A DNA stretch of 64,000 bases from Candidatus Heimdallarchaeota archaeon (GCA_015522385.1 WAMJ01000037.1:1-64000), one strand, 5' to 3'; positions 1 to 8,987 are shown, counted from the first letter of the stretch. Notes: generated by a model from the letters alone, not told the origin. Made by a program: numbers and translations.

Positions 1-90
1 CCACAGAGCACAGCTCTGGGGGAAACCTCTGTACATGTACCCCATGTTCAATACCTTGTGATTCTTCAAAAACTCGTCGAATTTCTCCAT
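1..90 (-). CDS. Partial CDS, N-terminal 30 residues of an unidentified protein
   Basis: Seen: an ATG at 88-90 on the minus strand opens a frame that stays open to the window edge (30 codons, beginning MEKFDEFLKNHKVLNMGYMY). A TATA-like stretch (TTTAAAAAA read on the minus strand, near 147-157) lies upstream. The rest of the gene is outside the window, so the family cannot be named. Its presence is inferred only from the open frame, the start and the promoter-like sequence. Confidence 0.5.
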   Translation of the reverse strand, partial: MEKFDEFLKNHKVLNMGYMYRGFPQSCALW

Positions 91-273
91 TTCTTAAGCT
101 GTCTAGAAAAATTCAAGACAATAAGGGTTTTCATCAAAAAGACCTGTTTTTTAAATATCGAAATGTCATTGTGTGTAAACTAGACAAGAGTTCCTTGTCG
201 AAATGAGTACAGTATAGGATGACTTAACCTTGAAATTTTTAAGCCGAAGAAACCATAGGGATATGCTTTTCTG

Positions 274-344
274 GCGCATGTGATGAAGTGGTATCATTCG
301 AGCTTCCCAAGCTCGCCTCCCGGGTTCAATTCCCGGCATGCGCA
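274..344 (+). tRNA. tRNA-Gly (anticodon CCC)
   Basis: A full cloverleaf can be folded. Acceptor stem 274-280 (GCGCATG) pairs with 337-343, with discriminator A344. The D stem is 283-286 with 294-297. The anticodon stem is 299-303 with 311-315, enclosing loop TTCCCAA with anticodon CCC at 306-308. The T stem is 320-324 with 332-336, enclosing TTCAATT. No intron is needed and no CCA is encoded. A TATA-like AATTTTTAAG near 234-243 sits at a suitable distance upstream. CCC decodes the glycine codon GGG. Confidence 0.95.
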
Positions 345-519
345 TCTAACACTACAATAGTCCATCCTCGGGATATACTGTTCCGAGAATGTTACAGATC
401 TTAGGTGATATCTTATTGACTTCATCTTGCAGAAAGGTTGGGGAAATATTGCCCATTGACAACAAACATTTAGGACAAATCACTAAAAACCTTAAATGGG
501 ATAAACCAATAGTAAGCTT
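345..519. other. Intergenic region between tRNA-Gly and the longin-like gene
   Basis: No open frame or RNA motif is recognised here. The right end has a TATA-like CCTTAAATGG around 489-498, roughly 25 bases before the ATG at 520, consistent with a very short leader for the downstream gene. Confidence 0.4.
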
Positions 520-966
520 ATGATCGAGGCGCTGTATATAATTTCACAGGATGGTATCCCAATTTACTCCTATAGTGAAATGAACAGCACAGGCATGGAT
601 ATTGATGTTCTCTTCTCTGGTTTGATCACTGCAATCAAGAAGTTTCTTATCGAAATTAATGTTGGGGAAGTACAGCAATTCGCGACAGAGAGTCACCAAG
701 TGCAAATCTACTCGAAACAAAACTATGCTGTCGTCTTCATTTTCAATACAGAAGGTAATATTACAAAAGAGAAAGGGGAGAGATTGTATAGTATAATCCA
801 CGAAGAATTGGGAGATTCTTTAGAGATGTTTGAAGCTAGTAAAGGCGATTTAGGAAATGAGCTTAATACACTGCTAACCATTGCTGTCTCAAAATCCTTA
901 GAGAAATGGAAGAGGTACCTCAAGCAAAGTGAGGTTCAGAAAAAGATTAGGGAGAGTTTGTGGTAA
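520..966 (+). CDS. Longin/roadblock-like small protein
   Basis: 148 residues, no signal peptide or membrane segment. The N-terminal half alternates hydrophobic strands with an amphipathic helix: a first strand of type IEALYIISQDGIPIYSYS, then a helix (about residues 30-50), then two more strands (YAVVFIF near 70-76). This order is what longin and roadblock-type domains show. Asgard archaea carry many such domains, which in eukaryotes serve as platforms for small GTPases. The assignment is from pattern only; sequence identity to named families was not tested. The stop codon overlaps the start of a membrane protein (TAATG at 964-968), so the two are probably translated together, and the soluble protein may dock on the membrane partner. 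Confidence 0.55.
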   Translation: MIEALYIISQDGIPIYSYSEMNSTGMDIDVLFSGLITAIKKFLIEINVGEVQQFATESHQVQIYSKQNYAVVFIFNTEGNITKEKGERLYSIIHEELGDSLEMFEASKGDLGNELNTLLTIAVSKSLEKWKRYLKQSEVQKKIRESLW

Positions 967-1718
967 TGTCCGATATTAGAAACAATATTCCATTTACAGC
1001 ATTGTTATACGAGAACGCAGTAGCAATTTGGATATCAGTATTAGCAATACTTGCATACACGAAATATAGAAAAAAACGAAATCCCTCGACTAAGTTCTTA
1101 GCGTATTCACTTATCATGCTTGCCTTGTCAATTCTGACAACTGGAATCGGAAAGATTATCATGTTCTATGCTCCATTTACCCCACAGGAGATGAACATTA
1201 CTGGTTTTACAATACTTCTCGGATATGTCTTCTCCGCTGCTTCAAATATCTTTGCTGCTAAATTTATTCAGATAATCTTCAAAGACGAGAAATCAAATTT
1301 TGCCTTCTTCGCGTCTATTGTCAATGGGATGACCATGGGTTTCATCATTTCAAAACTAATTGATCCAGAGGTCGCTTTCTCAACTACTGCGTACAATAAG
1401 ATCCTACCTGGATTAGTCTGGCATATCGCTATTACCGCAGTGACGTATTCTACTTTGATAATGACTAGTAGACGTGAAGCAAAACTTGGTGATACAAAAC
1501 TATTCAGAACTGGATTCATACTGATCTCTTACTACGGTGTATCTTATCTTATGGTATTCGTATTCTTTGTTGCAGACCTGATATATGGAACTGCTAGAGG
1601 CCAAGGGTACACTATTTTCTACTATCTTGGATGGACTAGTGCAGCAATTTCTGTTGGGCTGGGTTACTTGGGATATATAATGCCTGAATGGTTTAGAAGA
1701 CGTTTAGAACAAGAATAG
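966..1718 (+). CDS. Polytopic membrane protein, about seven transmembrane segments
   Basis: 250 residues and strongly hydrophobic, with about seven segments (for example AIWISVLAILAY near the N-terminus and AISVGLGYLGYI near the C-terminus) and a basic cytoplasmic tail (RRRLEQE). The ATG at 966 is preferred over a GTG at 960: GGGAG at 950-954 gives normal Shine-Dalgarno spacing to 966, and this start overlaps the upstream stop. A CDS with the GTG would be two residues longer. No catalytic motif was recognised, so function is unknown. The pairing with a longin-like protein suggests a membrane anchor or receptor role (inference). Confidence 0.7.
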   Translation: MSDIRNNIPFTALLYENAVAIWISVLAILAYTKYRKKRNPSTKFLAYSLIMLALSILTTGIGKIIMFYAPFTPQEMNITGFTILLGYVFSAASNIFAAKFIQIIFKDEKSNFAFFASIVNGMTMGFIISKLIDPEVAFSTTAYNKILPGLVWHIAITAVTYSTLIMTSRREAKLGDTKLFRTGFILISYYGVSYLMVFVFFVADLIYGTARGQGYTIFYYLGWTSAAISVGLGYLGYIMPEWFRRRLEQE

Positions 1719-1746
1719 CATAGTGACAACTCCAATTGAATAACCC

Positions 1747-3213
1747 CTACATTCTCTTTATCCGTTTCAGAACCTTCATTTTGTACTTCCTCTTATCAAG
1801 TGGGTAGGCGATAGAGTCTAGGAAACCCAGGACTTCTTCAGAATTTAAGTATTGCAGGACCTGTTCAGCATGCTCATAGGTGTCGAAGGAGATGAAATAG
1901 CAGGTGTCATCCATTAGTACTGGCTTATTCTCGATGGGGGAGATTAATTTGAATGATGGGCTACCATACATACTTGCGATAGCCACTTTGTAAGGAGCAA
2001 AACTGTACTCGCCGACACCGAACATCGAGTATAATGGTCTTCCTTTGTAAACTCGAGACTTCCTCTTTTCGAACATATGCCGGTGCTGGGTGACATAGGC
2101 CAGAGCCAAGGGGTAGTCCCGTAGGTACTCAAGTGGGTTTTCGGAGAGAGAACGTTGAGTAGCAAGAATGTATAAATGGGGTCGGAGCCCATAGTTATAG
2201 ACGTGTGAACCCTTGAGAAACGGGAGGAGAGCGTCATTTTCCAAACAAACCTGCTCACCATTTTGGTTCTGGTAGAGACCCATTTCCCCGTTCGAGTGAA
2301 GTTTGTCTAGGACAACAACCTTGCTGAGGTCATGCTTAATCCCTTGTCTCCAATCGTACGATTTCTTCGAGTCAATGTGGTGGTATTGTCTGTACAGTTC
2401 ACGATCGAAGACAAATTGGAACCTCCCATTGAGCTTTATCCAGCCAGTGTCCCGATCAAGGATGGGGGCATAGTGCAACCTTTCCTTGGATGTAAGCTCC
2501 AGTTCACCAATCTTGCAATGATAGTTTGAAGGATCCCCATGGACGGAAGGATCTGTCCTTATAACGATCAACCCCGCATCGACATTGACTCCGAAAACTC
2601 TCCTCGAAATCAGAAGGAATTCCCAATCGGTGATACTCCACCTGTACCTCTTAGCCTGCTTGAGGAGCTTCTGGTTGACCGTTGTCTTGCAGAGCATGGC
2701 GATTGTCACATGGTGGTTCTTGAAAGTTTCAAGGAGATATGTGAGGATGGATTCTGCAATGTCAAAGTTGCTAGAACCTGTTAGAAGATCCAGACCCTTC
2801 TCCCCAGAAGACTCCGGTCTTTTAGATGGTACATTGTCCGAGTTGAGTTTGGAAAGATGAGTGATGGTGACCCACGGGGGGTTCCCGATGATGAGGATGT
2901 CTCTCGCGGATTTCGGGGGAAGAAGCTTGTCCTGTGAGTCAAAGATATTACCATGAATAAGTCTCGGTCTCAGATTGGGGTAAAATGTCTTAAGCTCCTC
3001 GCGGAGTGAGCGTACGTAGGACTCCTGCACTTCAACACCAATGACGTTCTTGACATTCTCAAAACCCTCTAGGGAGCTCTTGATGAAGTTCCCCGTACCA
3101 AATGTCGGTTCGATTATGGTATCCGGAGAGACACCCGATTCCCTGAGAAAGCCAACAATCTTGGCTGTATATTCTATCGGAGTCTGGAAATCCCCGAGAT
3201 TGTCGGACACCAT
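1747..3213 (-). CDS. Adenine-specific DNA methyltransferase, orphan (type II/IIG-like fold)
   Basis: 488 residues. Motif I (EPTFGTGNFI, about residues 40-49) and the following acidic motif (VIGVEV) bind S-adenosylmethionine. Motif IV is NPPW (about residue 112), the signature of N6-adenine methyltransferases of the gamma/Eco57I type. The C-terminal 200 residues have the composition of a target-recognition region. There is no nuclease motif in the protein and no restriction gene beside it, so it is either a solitary methyltransferase or the modification half of a system whose partner is elsewhere. The ATG at 3213 is preceded by AAGGG, a fair ribosome site. It is divergent from the amidohydrolase, and the intergenic region holds a long hairpin. 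Confidence 0.85.
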   Translation of the reverse strand: MVSDNLGDFQTPIEYTAKIVGFLRESGVSPDTIIEPTFGTGNFIKSSLEGFENVKNVIGVEVQESYVRSLREELKTFYPNLRPRLIHGNIFDSQDKLLPPKSARDILIIGNPPWVTITHLSKLNSDNVPSKRPESSGEKGLDLLTGSSNFDIAESILTYLLETFKNHHVTIAMLCKTTVNQKLLKQAKRYRWSITDWEFLLISRRVFGVNVDAGLIVIRTDPSVHGDPSNYHCKIGELELTSKERLHYAPILDRDTGWIKLNGRFQFVFDRELYRQYHHIDSKKSYDWRQGIKHDLSKVVVLDKLHSNGEMGLYQNQNGEQVCLENDALLPFLKGSHVYNYGLRPHLYILATQRSLSENPLEYLRDYPLALAYVTQHRHMFEKRKSRVYKGRPLYSMFGVGEYSFAPYKVAIASMYGSPSFKLISPIENKPVLMDDTCYFISFDTYEHAEQVLQYLNSEEVLGFLDSIAYPLDKRKYKMKVLKRIKRM

Positions 3214-3250
3214 AATATCCCTTTACAGTGAATCATTATAACACTCGCTA

Positions 3251-3286
3251 TTGATTTGAAAAAGCTTGAAGAAGCTTTTCAATCAA
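3251..3286. promoter_or_regulatory. Long imperfect palindrome in a divergent promoter region
   Basis: The left arm 3251-3267 (TTGATTTGAAAAAGCTT) and right arm 3272-3286 are complementary apart from two single-base bulges, around a GAAG loop. The element lies between the divergent starts of the methyltransferase (3213) and the amidohydrolase (3335). It could be an operator for one or both genes, or an RNA hairpin. Role is inferred from location only. Confidence 0.5.
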
Positions 3287-3334
3287 GCATTAGTTGAAGG
3301 TAAAATCTAAGAAGAGAATGTATGAATCAGATAT

Positions 3335-4525
3335 GTGAGAACTGCTTTTGTAAACGCTAGGATCTTCCCCGTGGAGACACCACCGATTGAGGGAGGAACC
3401 TTGCTCATTGAGGATGGGAAGATTCTCTCCGTGGGTGAGGATACCGTGATTGATGAAGAAACCAAGATAGTTGACTGCCAAGGTATGTCTATCACCCCGG
3501 GATTTATAGACCCGCACACCCATACTGGAATCTGGGAGGAGGGAGCAGGACCAGGACCAGGGAATAACGATGGGAATGAGATGAGCAGTGCGATTACCCC
3601 GTACACCCGTACCTTGGACGCTATCCATCCAGAAGACATAGGATTTGCCGATGCAAGGAAGGGAGGAGTAACTGTCCTTGGGATAACCCACGGCTCAGGC
3701 AACGTAATTGGCGGTCAGCTCTGCGTGGTCAAGTCCGTGGGAAATATAGTTGACGAGATGGTTATTCGTGAGCCAGCAGGAATAAAGATGGCTCTGGGAG
3801 AAAATCCAAAGCGAGCTGGTTCGAACCTGAAAAGAGCGCCGAACACCAGAATGGGAGTTGCGCACCTCATCAGGAAGGCATTCTACGATGCGATTGAGTA
3901 CAAGAAGGATTGGGAGCACTACCACCAACAGAAGGAGAAGAACCCCGAGAAGATTATCAGGGAGCCGAAACTAGATCTGGGGAAGGAGATTCTGGTCAAG
4001 GTTCTAGATGGCGAGATCCCCGTCAGGTGCCACGCCCACAGGGCAGACGACATTATTACTGCAATTAGGCTTAAAGAGGAGTTCGGGTATGAGCTTGTCA
4101 TAGACCACACGACAGAGGGGATTAAAGTTGCGGGCACAATCATCAGTAAGGGCATCCCCACACTGGTAGGTCCACTCTTCTCTGGAAGATCGAAGAGGGA
4201 GTTAGTTGACCAGTCGATGGAGACCCCCGGAGTACTCCACAAGAAAGGAGGATTCGTGGCGTTAATGACGGACAGTCCATTTAACCCCATCCACGGACTC
4301 AGGGACAATCTCATTTGGGCCATCAGAGAGGGACTACCAGAGGAAGATGCTTTAAAATTGATTACAATCAATCCAGCCAAGATCCTTGGTGTGGACAACA
4401 GAGTGGGGTCCCTCACACCAGGTAAGGACGCGGATTTCCTAATATTCAATGGATCAGACCCACTTGACTCAAGAAATAAGGTGATTAGCACCTATATCGA
4501 TGGGCAGTTAGTATTCAAGGCTTAA
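3335..4525 (+). CDS. Amidohydrolase-superfamily metal-dependent hydrolase
   Basis: 396 residues. The early DPHTHTG segment (HxH ligand pair in the first strand of the barrel, about residues 60-66), a later CHAHRA histidine motif, a helix with DHTTEG, and the LMTDSP aspartate near residue 310 match the metal-site order of imidazolonepropionase/dihydroorotase-type amidohydrolases. The C-terminal LTPGKDADFLIFNG strand is typical of the small beta-sandwich that packs on the barrel. The start is GTG at 3335; the ATGs just upstream (3318 and 3322) are in other frames. Archaeal relatives are usually annotated only as amidohydrolases, and the substrate cannot be read from sequence. No pathway partner adjoins it. 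Confidence 0.85.
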   Translation: MRTAFVNARIFPVETPPIEGGTLLIEDGKILSVGEDTVIDEETKIVDCQGMSITPGFIDPHTHTGIWEEGAGPGPGNNDGNEMSSAITPYTRTLDAIHPEDIGFADARKGGVTVLGITHGSGNVIGGQLCVVKSVGNIVDEMVIREPAGIKMALGENPKRAGSNLKRAPNTRMGVAHLIRKAFYDAIEYKKDWEHYHQQKEKNPEKIIREPKLDLGKEILVKVLDGEIPVRCHAHRADDIITAIRLKEEFGYELVIDHTTEGIKVAGTIISKGIPTLVGPLFSGRSKRELVDQSMETPGVLHKKGGFVALMTDSPFNPIHGLRDNLIWAIREGLPEEDALKLITINPAKILGVDNRVGSLTPGKDADFLIFNGSDPLDSRNKVISTYIDGQLVFKA

Positions 4526-4530
4526 GTACC

Positions 4531-4543
4531 CTTAAGAATATAT
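4531..4543 (+). promoter_or_regulatory. TATA-like promoter for the gene at 4563
   Basis: CTTAAGAATATAT is centred about 26 bases before the ATG at 4563. This is the distance expected between a TATA box and the transcription start, so the mRNA would be leaderless. Confidence 0.5.
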
Positions 4544-4562
4544 GGGATCAGGGTAGCATTGA

Positions 4563-5396
4563 ATGGAAGACCCCCTAGTTCTAGAATGCTACAAAACGAT
4601 GGTAGATGTGGAGGTGAAGTCGAGGGGGACTACGCAAATGGAGAAGGTCTCCCTACTCATGGAGGCATTGAATGCTAGAGAACGGGGAGATAGTACCAAG
4701 CCTTACCCAGAGAATGTATTCGATGACTACTACGATGTACAGGCGCTTAGTGGATTCATGCTCTACCCTGCATGGGTGAATTTCAAGATGATGAAGAGGG
4801 GAAAGTCAGCAGTAATTGCAAGGTTCATAATCATGCCTCTTGAGTTGCTGTGGAAACTTGAGGTGATGATAAAGGACTACGAGAAGAGGTTAAGCATGGC
4901 AGGAGATAAGAGAACCAGATTCATCATGTACATCAAGCAGCTGAGCTTCAAGGCCAACCACACGATCTATCGGGAGCTATTTGAGTCGCTCGTAGAGCAG
5001 GGAGTACCTACCAATCAAATTGACGGGGGAAATTATCTTAGTATACCTATCGCTATTAAGTGGAATGCAAAATCCATACACCTGAAACCAGGACTAAGAT
5101 TAACTGGGCAAGGAGGGAACTACTCGTGTAATCTCGAGTTCACAATTGGGAATCTTGTTGAGATAGAGACATTCCCCTTCCCCTATATAATAGATGACTC
5201 CTTGGATCACAGTGTCGACTATGGCAATGAAGAATGGATAAGGGGCATAGGAAAGAAACTGCAACCAGTCTTTTCAGAGATTCAGAAACAGATCGTCATG
5301 TGGGCAAATTACAGGGGAATCGAACTCCCCGAGTCTTTTCAGAAATTGTTGGATGTCAAGATTGTAATGAAAAACAGATTTCCGCTTCCTGAATAA
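4563..5396 (+). CDS. Protein of unknown function, 277 residues
   Basis: No family was recognised. The protein looks soluble, with a helical middle (about residues 80-140, rich in K, R, M and L) and a beta-rich region around residues 155-210 (strands of the type SIPIAIKWN and YSCNLEFTIGNLVEIETFPF). There is no signal peptide, membrane segment, cysteine cluster or P-loop. The start is ATG at 4563 with a TATA-like box just upstream. The gene runs towards the long coiled-coil gene and the two stop codons are separated by a single base. It could equally be a partner of the amidohydrolase upstream, but nothing in the sequence proves this. Confidence 0.7.
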   Translation: MEDPLVLECYKTMVDVEVKSRGTTQMEKVSLLMEALNARERGDSTKPYPENVFDDYYDVQALSGFMLYPAWVNFKMMKRGKSAVIARFIIMPLELLWKLEVMIKDYEKRLSMAGDKRTRFIMYIKQLSFKANHTIYRELFESLVEQGVPTNQIDGGNYLSIPIAIKWNAKSIHLKPGLRLTGQGGNYSCNLEFTIGNLVEIETFPFPYIIDDSLDHSVDYGNEEWIRGIGKKLQPVFSEIQKQIVMWANYRGIELPESFQKLLDVKIVMKNRFPLPE

Positions 5397-5397
5397 T

Positions 5398-8136
5398 CTA
5401 CTTTTGGAGTTGTTTAGATCGACCTCTGGCGTAGTCCGCGATAACTATGTTCCCGAGTATCTTCACGAAGTCTTCCGAAAGGCTGGCAATGCCGATGTAT
5501 GTATTGGCTTTCTCATCCTTGGTGGCTAAAAGGATCTCCTCGCCCTCCCTCTCACATCCGATAAAATCGGGTAAGGCACTTCCAATTCCAGATTTGCTCA
5601 ATGACCTCAGCGTGATGTTTGCCTTGGCACCGTGCATCTTTTCGATCCAGTCCCTATGCTCAAACTCATCGATATAGGAAATAATCGTCACCTGCGCGGT
5701 CATGGGGAGTTTGAGGATTGACTCGTCATCCACCATATTAATGTCCGGGACGAGGATGGTGGCCTTGCTCTTAATCCGGGAGATTATCCCCGAGATGTGA
5801 GTAATATTAGCCTCAGTACCAACAATGTGCGTTGTCCCGATCTCTGAGGTCTGTGTATCCTGCTGGAGCTTATAGATGCTGTCGAGGATGTTTGCTAATT
5901 GTTTCGCATTCGTACCAACCACACTGCTTGACTCTTCAAATTCGGTGAGGTACCCCTTGAGAGCCTGATCCAAAGCAGATACGACCGCTTGGTTACCTTG
6001 GCTACTCATCTCGTCGAGGGTGTCGTAGGAGGACTGCACGATAGCTGCAGAGTTGTCGATCAACGAGCTGGCCTCCGATTGAACATTAGTGATAAGTGTC
6101 TCACCGAGGTTACGAGCCTTGTCCGCAAAACCTCCAAAACTGCTCTCGAATCCCTCTAACGAGGTCTGTACCATTAACTCAAGATCCGCTTTGACGGCAT
6201 CAAGGTGATTCTGTAGGGAGATGTTTAGGGAGTTATTCTGCTCGGTCACCTTGCCAACTGCAGTTGTGAAACTTTCAAGCAAGTCGTTGATTGACTTCGT
6301 GAGTTTACTCTGGAGATCATCCCTAAGGGACGTGAGTCCGTCCAGATAAAACTTGCGAGTCTGTTCAATTTGTGCTTGGATACCTTGTTCCATCTCTCCA
6401 ATTTTGGTCCTGTAATCGTTTTTCTGAACATTTACTTGCTCAAGAAGTGAGTTTGCTCGGTTGTGCACATCTTCACGAACCGATGCAACAACATCGATGA
6501 AGACATCCTTGATTCGTGCAGCCTGTTGCTCGCGAAGAGCATTGAAGGCTGTTTGCTCTTTGATGTACAGCTCATCAAGTTGCTCATTGATACGCTTGAT
6601 GTTCTCCTCGAAATCTTTGATGTTATCCTCGGATTTGATTATCTGTTTATCAATATCAACGTCAATTTTCTCAAGAAGCTCCTTGTTAGATGTCTTAACT
6701 CTCTCCACCGTTTGGGTAGCTAGGGTAGAGATTGCCTCCTTGTTCAGGGCGTTTGATTCCTTTAGCTCAGTTACCCTACTCATAACTGCCTCAGAACTAC
6801 CAGTAACCAACTCATTTAGACTCTCACTGCTGACCTTTATGCTCTCGTTCAGTGCGTTCTCAAGCTCTTGGTTGATCTCGTTTATCTTCTCCTTGGCGTT
6901 AGCTAAGAGACTGTTGAACATCTCTTCCATAGACTGTTGTAGGGTAGTCGTCTTCTCGGCGAATGTATTCTTTACTTTCGTTGAGGTCTGAAGAGTGTTT
7001 TCCGATACCTGTGACTTGAACTCTGCCAATTTTCCTGAGATATCAGCAGCGGAGGATTCCATAGCTTGATCCACCGAGGAGATGTACTCTCCACTCTTTG
7101 ATACAATATCCTGAGCGGTACCCTCCATAAACTGATCAATACCCTGTAGACCGTCCTGAACATTGAATTTACTCTGCTTTAAGACCTCCTGATCGGATGA
7201 AAGGGTCTGCTGTACCTGAGAAAACAGTTCCGTAAGCTTGTTACCCTGTTCCTCCGAGACCTGTTTGGCATGCTCATTGAGCTCATCAAGAGTAGATCCG
7301 ACCACTCCTTCAAACTCACCTTGAAGGGTAGTAAGTCTGTCCAGCTTTTCGTTGAAGTTGGAGGTCAGATCACCAGTCACCTCGCTGTATGTGGAGTCTG
7401 TTGCTTCAAGAAAGGTCTCGGATGATTCTTTGACTGATCCCAGAAGTCCGGAGATCTTTTCTGTAATCTCCTGAACGGGTTCTTTGTCAAGAGGCGGGAG
7501 TGAAGCCAGATCAGCATCCTTTATCTCGGACTGCTTCAGTGAGACTTCATTCACCGCGGAATTCATGCTCTGACTAGTTTGCTCGATCATACTCTTGCCC
7601 TCGGTGACCTTGGTTCCAAGATGCTGTGAAACAGTAGTGGAGACAGTGTTCTTCATCTCCTCAAAAGAGGAGCCTAAATCAGCTACATTGCTGGAGTTGG
7701 TCTCCTTGAATTCATTACTTTTGGTCTCAATGGATCCCTTGACGATGACTGTTGACTGTGTAAACTGATCCCTCTTACCGGCTAATTCCTGCTTGAAGGT
7801 TGCGTTCTTCTCCTCAAGTTGCGCAGAGACATCCGAGACTACCTGCTGGGCACTCTGCTTGAGCTTTTCACCAAGTTCCGTCACCCTGTTGGCCGATGCA
7901 ATTAGCTCGTCCTTTACCGTGCCCACTGGGAGAAGTGCAGAATACCTCCCCTCAACTCCTGGAACTTCACGGACGAGTCCTTTGCTAACCAATCCACTAA
8001 GTAACTGCTTAACTGAATTGTAATCCTTCTGGAGGGAGAATTGTAATTCCCCAACGCTTAATTGTCCACTGACCAGAAGAAGTCTGTATACACCCTCTTC
8101 ATCTGAAGAGATGTTCAGAATATCAAGTTGGCTCAT
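5398..8136 (-). CDS. TrmB-like winged-helix protein with a 700-residue coiled coil
   Basis: 912 residues in three parts. Residues 1-70 (EEGVYRLLLVSGQLSVGELQFSL... then a LVSKGLVREV wing) look like the winged helix of TrmB-family regulators. Residues about 75-765 are almost uninterrupted coiled coil, rich in S, T, Q, E, N and K, with heptad hydrophobics and few prolines; this part resembles the rods of chemoreceptors and SMC-like proteins in composition but has no P-loop. Residues about 772-912 are globular (SKATILVPDINMVDD, VTIISYIDEF) like the C-terminal alpha/beta domain that follows the helix in TrmB proteins. TrmB regulators are usually about 250-350 residues, so the insertion roughly triples the length. 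Cytosolic: no signal or membrane segment. Possible roles are DNA bridging or a scaffold (inference). Confidence 0.75.
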   Translation of the reverse strand: MSQLDILNISSDEEGVYRLLLVSGQLSVGELQFSLQKDYNSVKQLLSGLVSKGLVREVPGVEGRYSALLPVGTVKDELIASANRVTELGEKLKQSAQQVVSDVSAQLEEKNATFKQELAGKRDQFTQSTVIVKGSIETKSNEFKETNSSNVADLGSSFEEMKNTVSTTVSQHLGTKVTEGKSMIEQTSQSMNSAVNEVSLKQSEIKDADLASLPPLDKEPVQEITEKISGLLGSVKESSETFLEATDSTYSEVTGDLTSNFNEKLDRLTTLQGEFEGVVGSTLDELNEHAKQVSEEQGNKLTELFSQVQQTLSSDQEVLKQSKFNVQDGLQGIDQFMEGTAQDIVSKSGEYISSVDQAMESSAADISGKLAEFKSQVSENTLQTSTKVKNTFAEKTTTLQQSMEEMFNSLLANAKEKINEINQELENALNESIKVSSESLNELVTGSSEAVMSRVTELKESNALNKEAISTLATQTVERVKTSNKELLEKIDVDIDKQIIKSEDNIKDFEENIKRINEQLDELYIKEQTAFNALREQQAARIKDVFIDVVASVREDVHNRANSLLEQVNVQKNDYRTKIGEMEQGIQAQIEQTRKFYLDGLTSLRDDLQSKLTKSINDLLESFTTAVGKVTEQNNSLNISLQNHLDAVKADLELMVQTSLEGFESSFGGFADKARNLGETLITNVQSEASSLIDNSAAIVQSSYDTLDEMSSQGNQAVVSALDQALKGYLTEFEESSSVVGTNAKQLANILDSIYKLQQDTQTSEIGTTHIVGTEANITHISGIISRIKSKATILVPDINMVDDESILKLPMTAQVTIISYIDEFEHRDWIEKMHGAKANITLRSLSKSGIGSALPDFIGCEREGEEILLATKDEKANTYIGIASLSEDFVKILGNIVIADYARGRSKQLQK

Positions 8137-8192
8137 CTAAGTTGCTTTTGTATCTGGAGATAATAAACTTACTTAGCATCGGTGTGAAATTT

Positions 8193-8987
8193 CTAATATT
8201 CTAGCAAAGAGCCATTCTGACTTGCTGTCCTAACCCGGGAGAGGTAGAAACGGACGCTTACAAACAGGAATAGACACGAGAAGATTATTGAGATAACAAC
8301 CTCATAGAGAATTGGAATTATTGTCGAATTTCCAATTAGTGGATCATTTGTAGCCGAGTAAATCGCGTCCACAGTGTATGACAGTGGGATAAACCTTGAA
8401 ACAGTATCCCATCCAGTAGGGAGCCGAGAGATAGGTACGAACACACCTGAGAAGATGATGATAATATATGGGATAAAGATGGAGGCACGTAGCGCGGTCT
8501 CTTTAGCAGTCAGGGTGTATCCAGACATCAGGATCCCAAAAGCAAAAGCCTGAACAACGACTAGAAGCAGTAATGAGAAAACCTCCATAGGATGTTGCAT
8601 GCTAGTCGCACCAAAGCTCACTTGTATAACCCAGTAGTAGAAGAGTACAGTCGCTATCATGAAGATGAACCTGACTATGAGGACACCCAAAATTGTCGAA
8701 TACCGCACCGAGGGGGTTAGGAAAATTGATTCGAGAGTCCCTTGTTGCTGTTCTTCAACTATTCGCGTAGGTGCTTCTGAGGCAATCGAAATGATGAGAA
8801 AAATTGCCATACCTATAAAGAGATTCGTGGAGATGAAACCTGTAATTGCTTCTGGGGTGAAGAGATCATTGGTATACGCGTAGATGAGTGTGAGAAAGAG
8901 TGGAAAGATGATCGCACTGAGAATCCGGGTGGGATAGCGTAGGAAGATGATACCTTCCTTCTTAACCATTGCAATAACAACACCCAT
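8193..8987 (-). CDS. ABC-2 type transporter permease (second permease)
   Basis: 264 residues, six hydrophobic segments, with the usual ABC-2 layout: a cytoplasmic N-terminus (KKEGIIFLRYPTRILS), an amphipathic coupling region containing PTRIVEEQQQGTLESI, and a C-terminal pair of segments. The EEQQQGTLE motif is the common ABC-2 signature. Its ATG at 8985-8987 overlaps the stop of the preceding permease by one base (TAATG). It is the last gene of a three-gene exporter operon; the two different permeases probably form a heterodimer fed by the ATPase. Substrate is unknown; such exporters carry lipids, polysaccharides or peptides. Confidence 0.9.
   Translation of the reverse strand: MGVVIAMVKKEGIIFLRYPTRILSAIIFPLFLTLIYAYTNDLFTPEAITGFISTNLFIGMAIFLIISIASEAPTRIVEEQQQGTLESIFLTPSVRYSTILGVLIVRFIFMIATVLFYYWVIQVSFGATSMQHPMEVFSLLLLVVVQAFAFGILMSGYTLTAKETALRASIFIPYIIIIFSGVFVPISRLPTGWDTVSRFIPLSYTVDAIYSATNDPLIGNSTIIPILYEVVISIIFSCLFLFVSVRFYLSRVRTASQNGSLLEY

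Noticed and set aside
3919..4491. A 190-codon antisense frame inside the amidohydrolase gene
   Set aside because: It is the mirror of a well-supported gene with conserved metal-site motifs.
6461..6991. A 176-codon frame antisense to the coiled-coil gene
   Set aside because: Composition (runs of Ser, Leu, Phe and Cys) is what the reverse of a coiled-coil gene gives; no promoter or family support.
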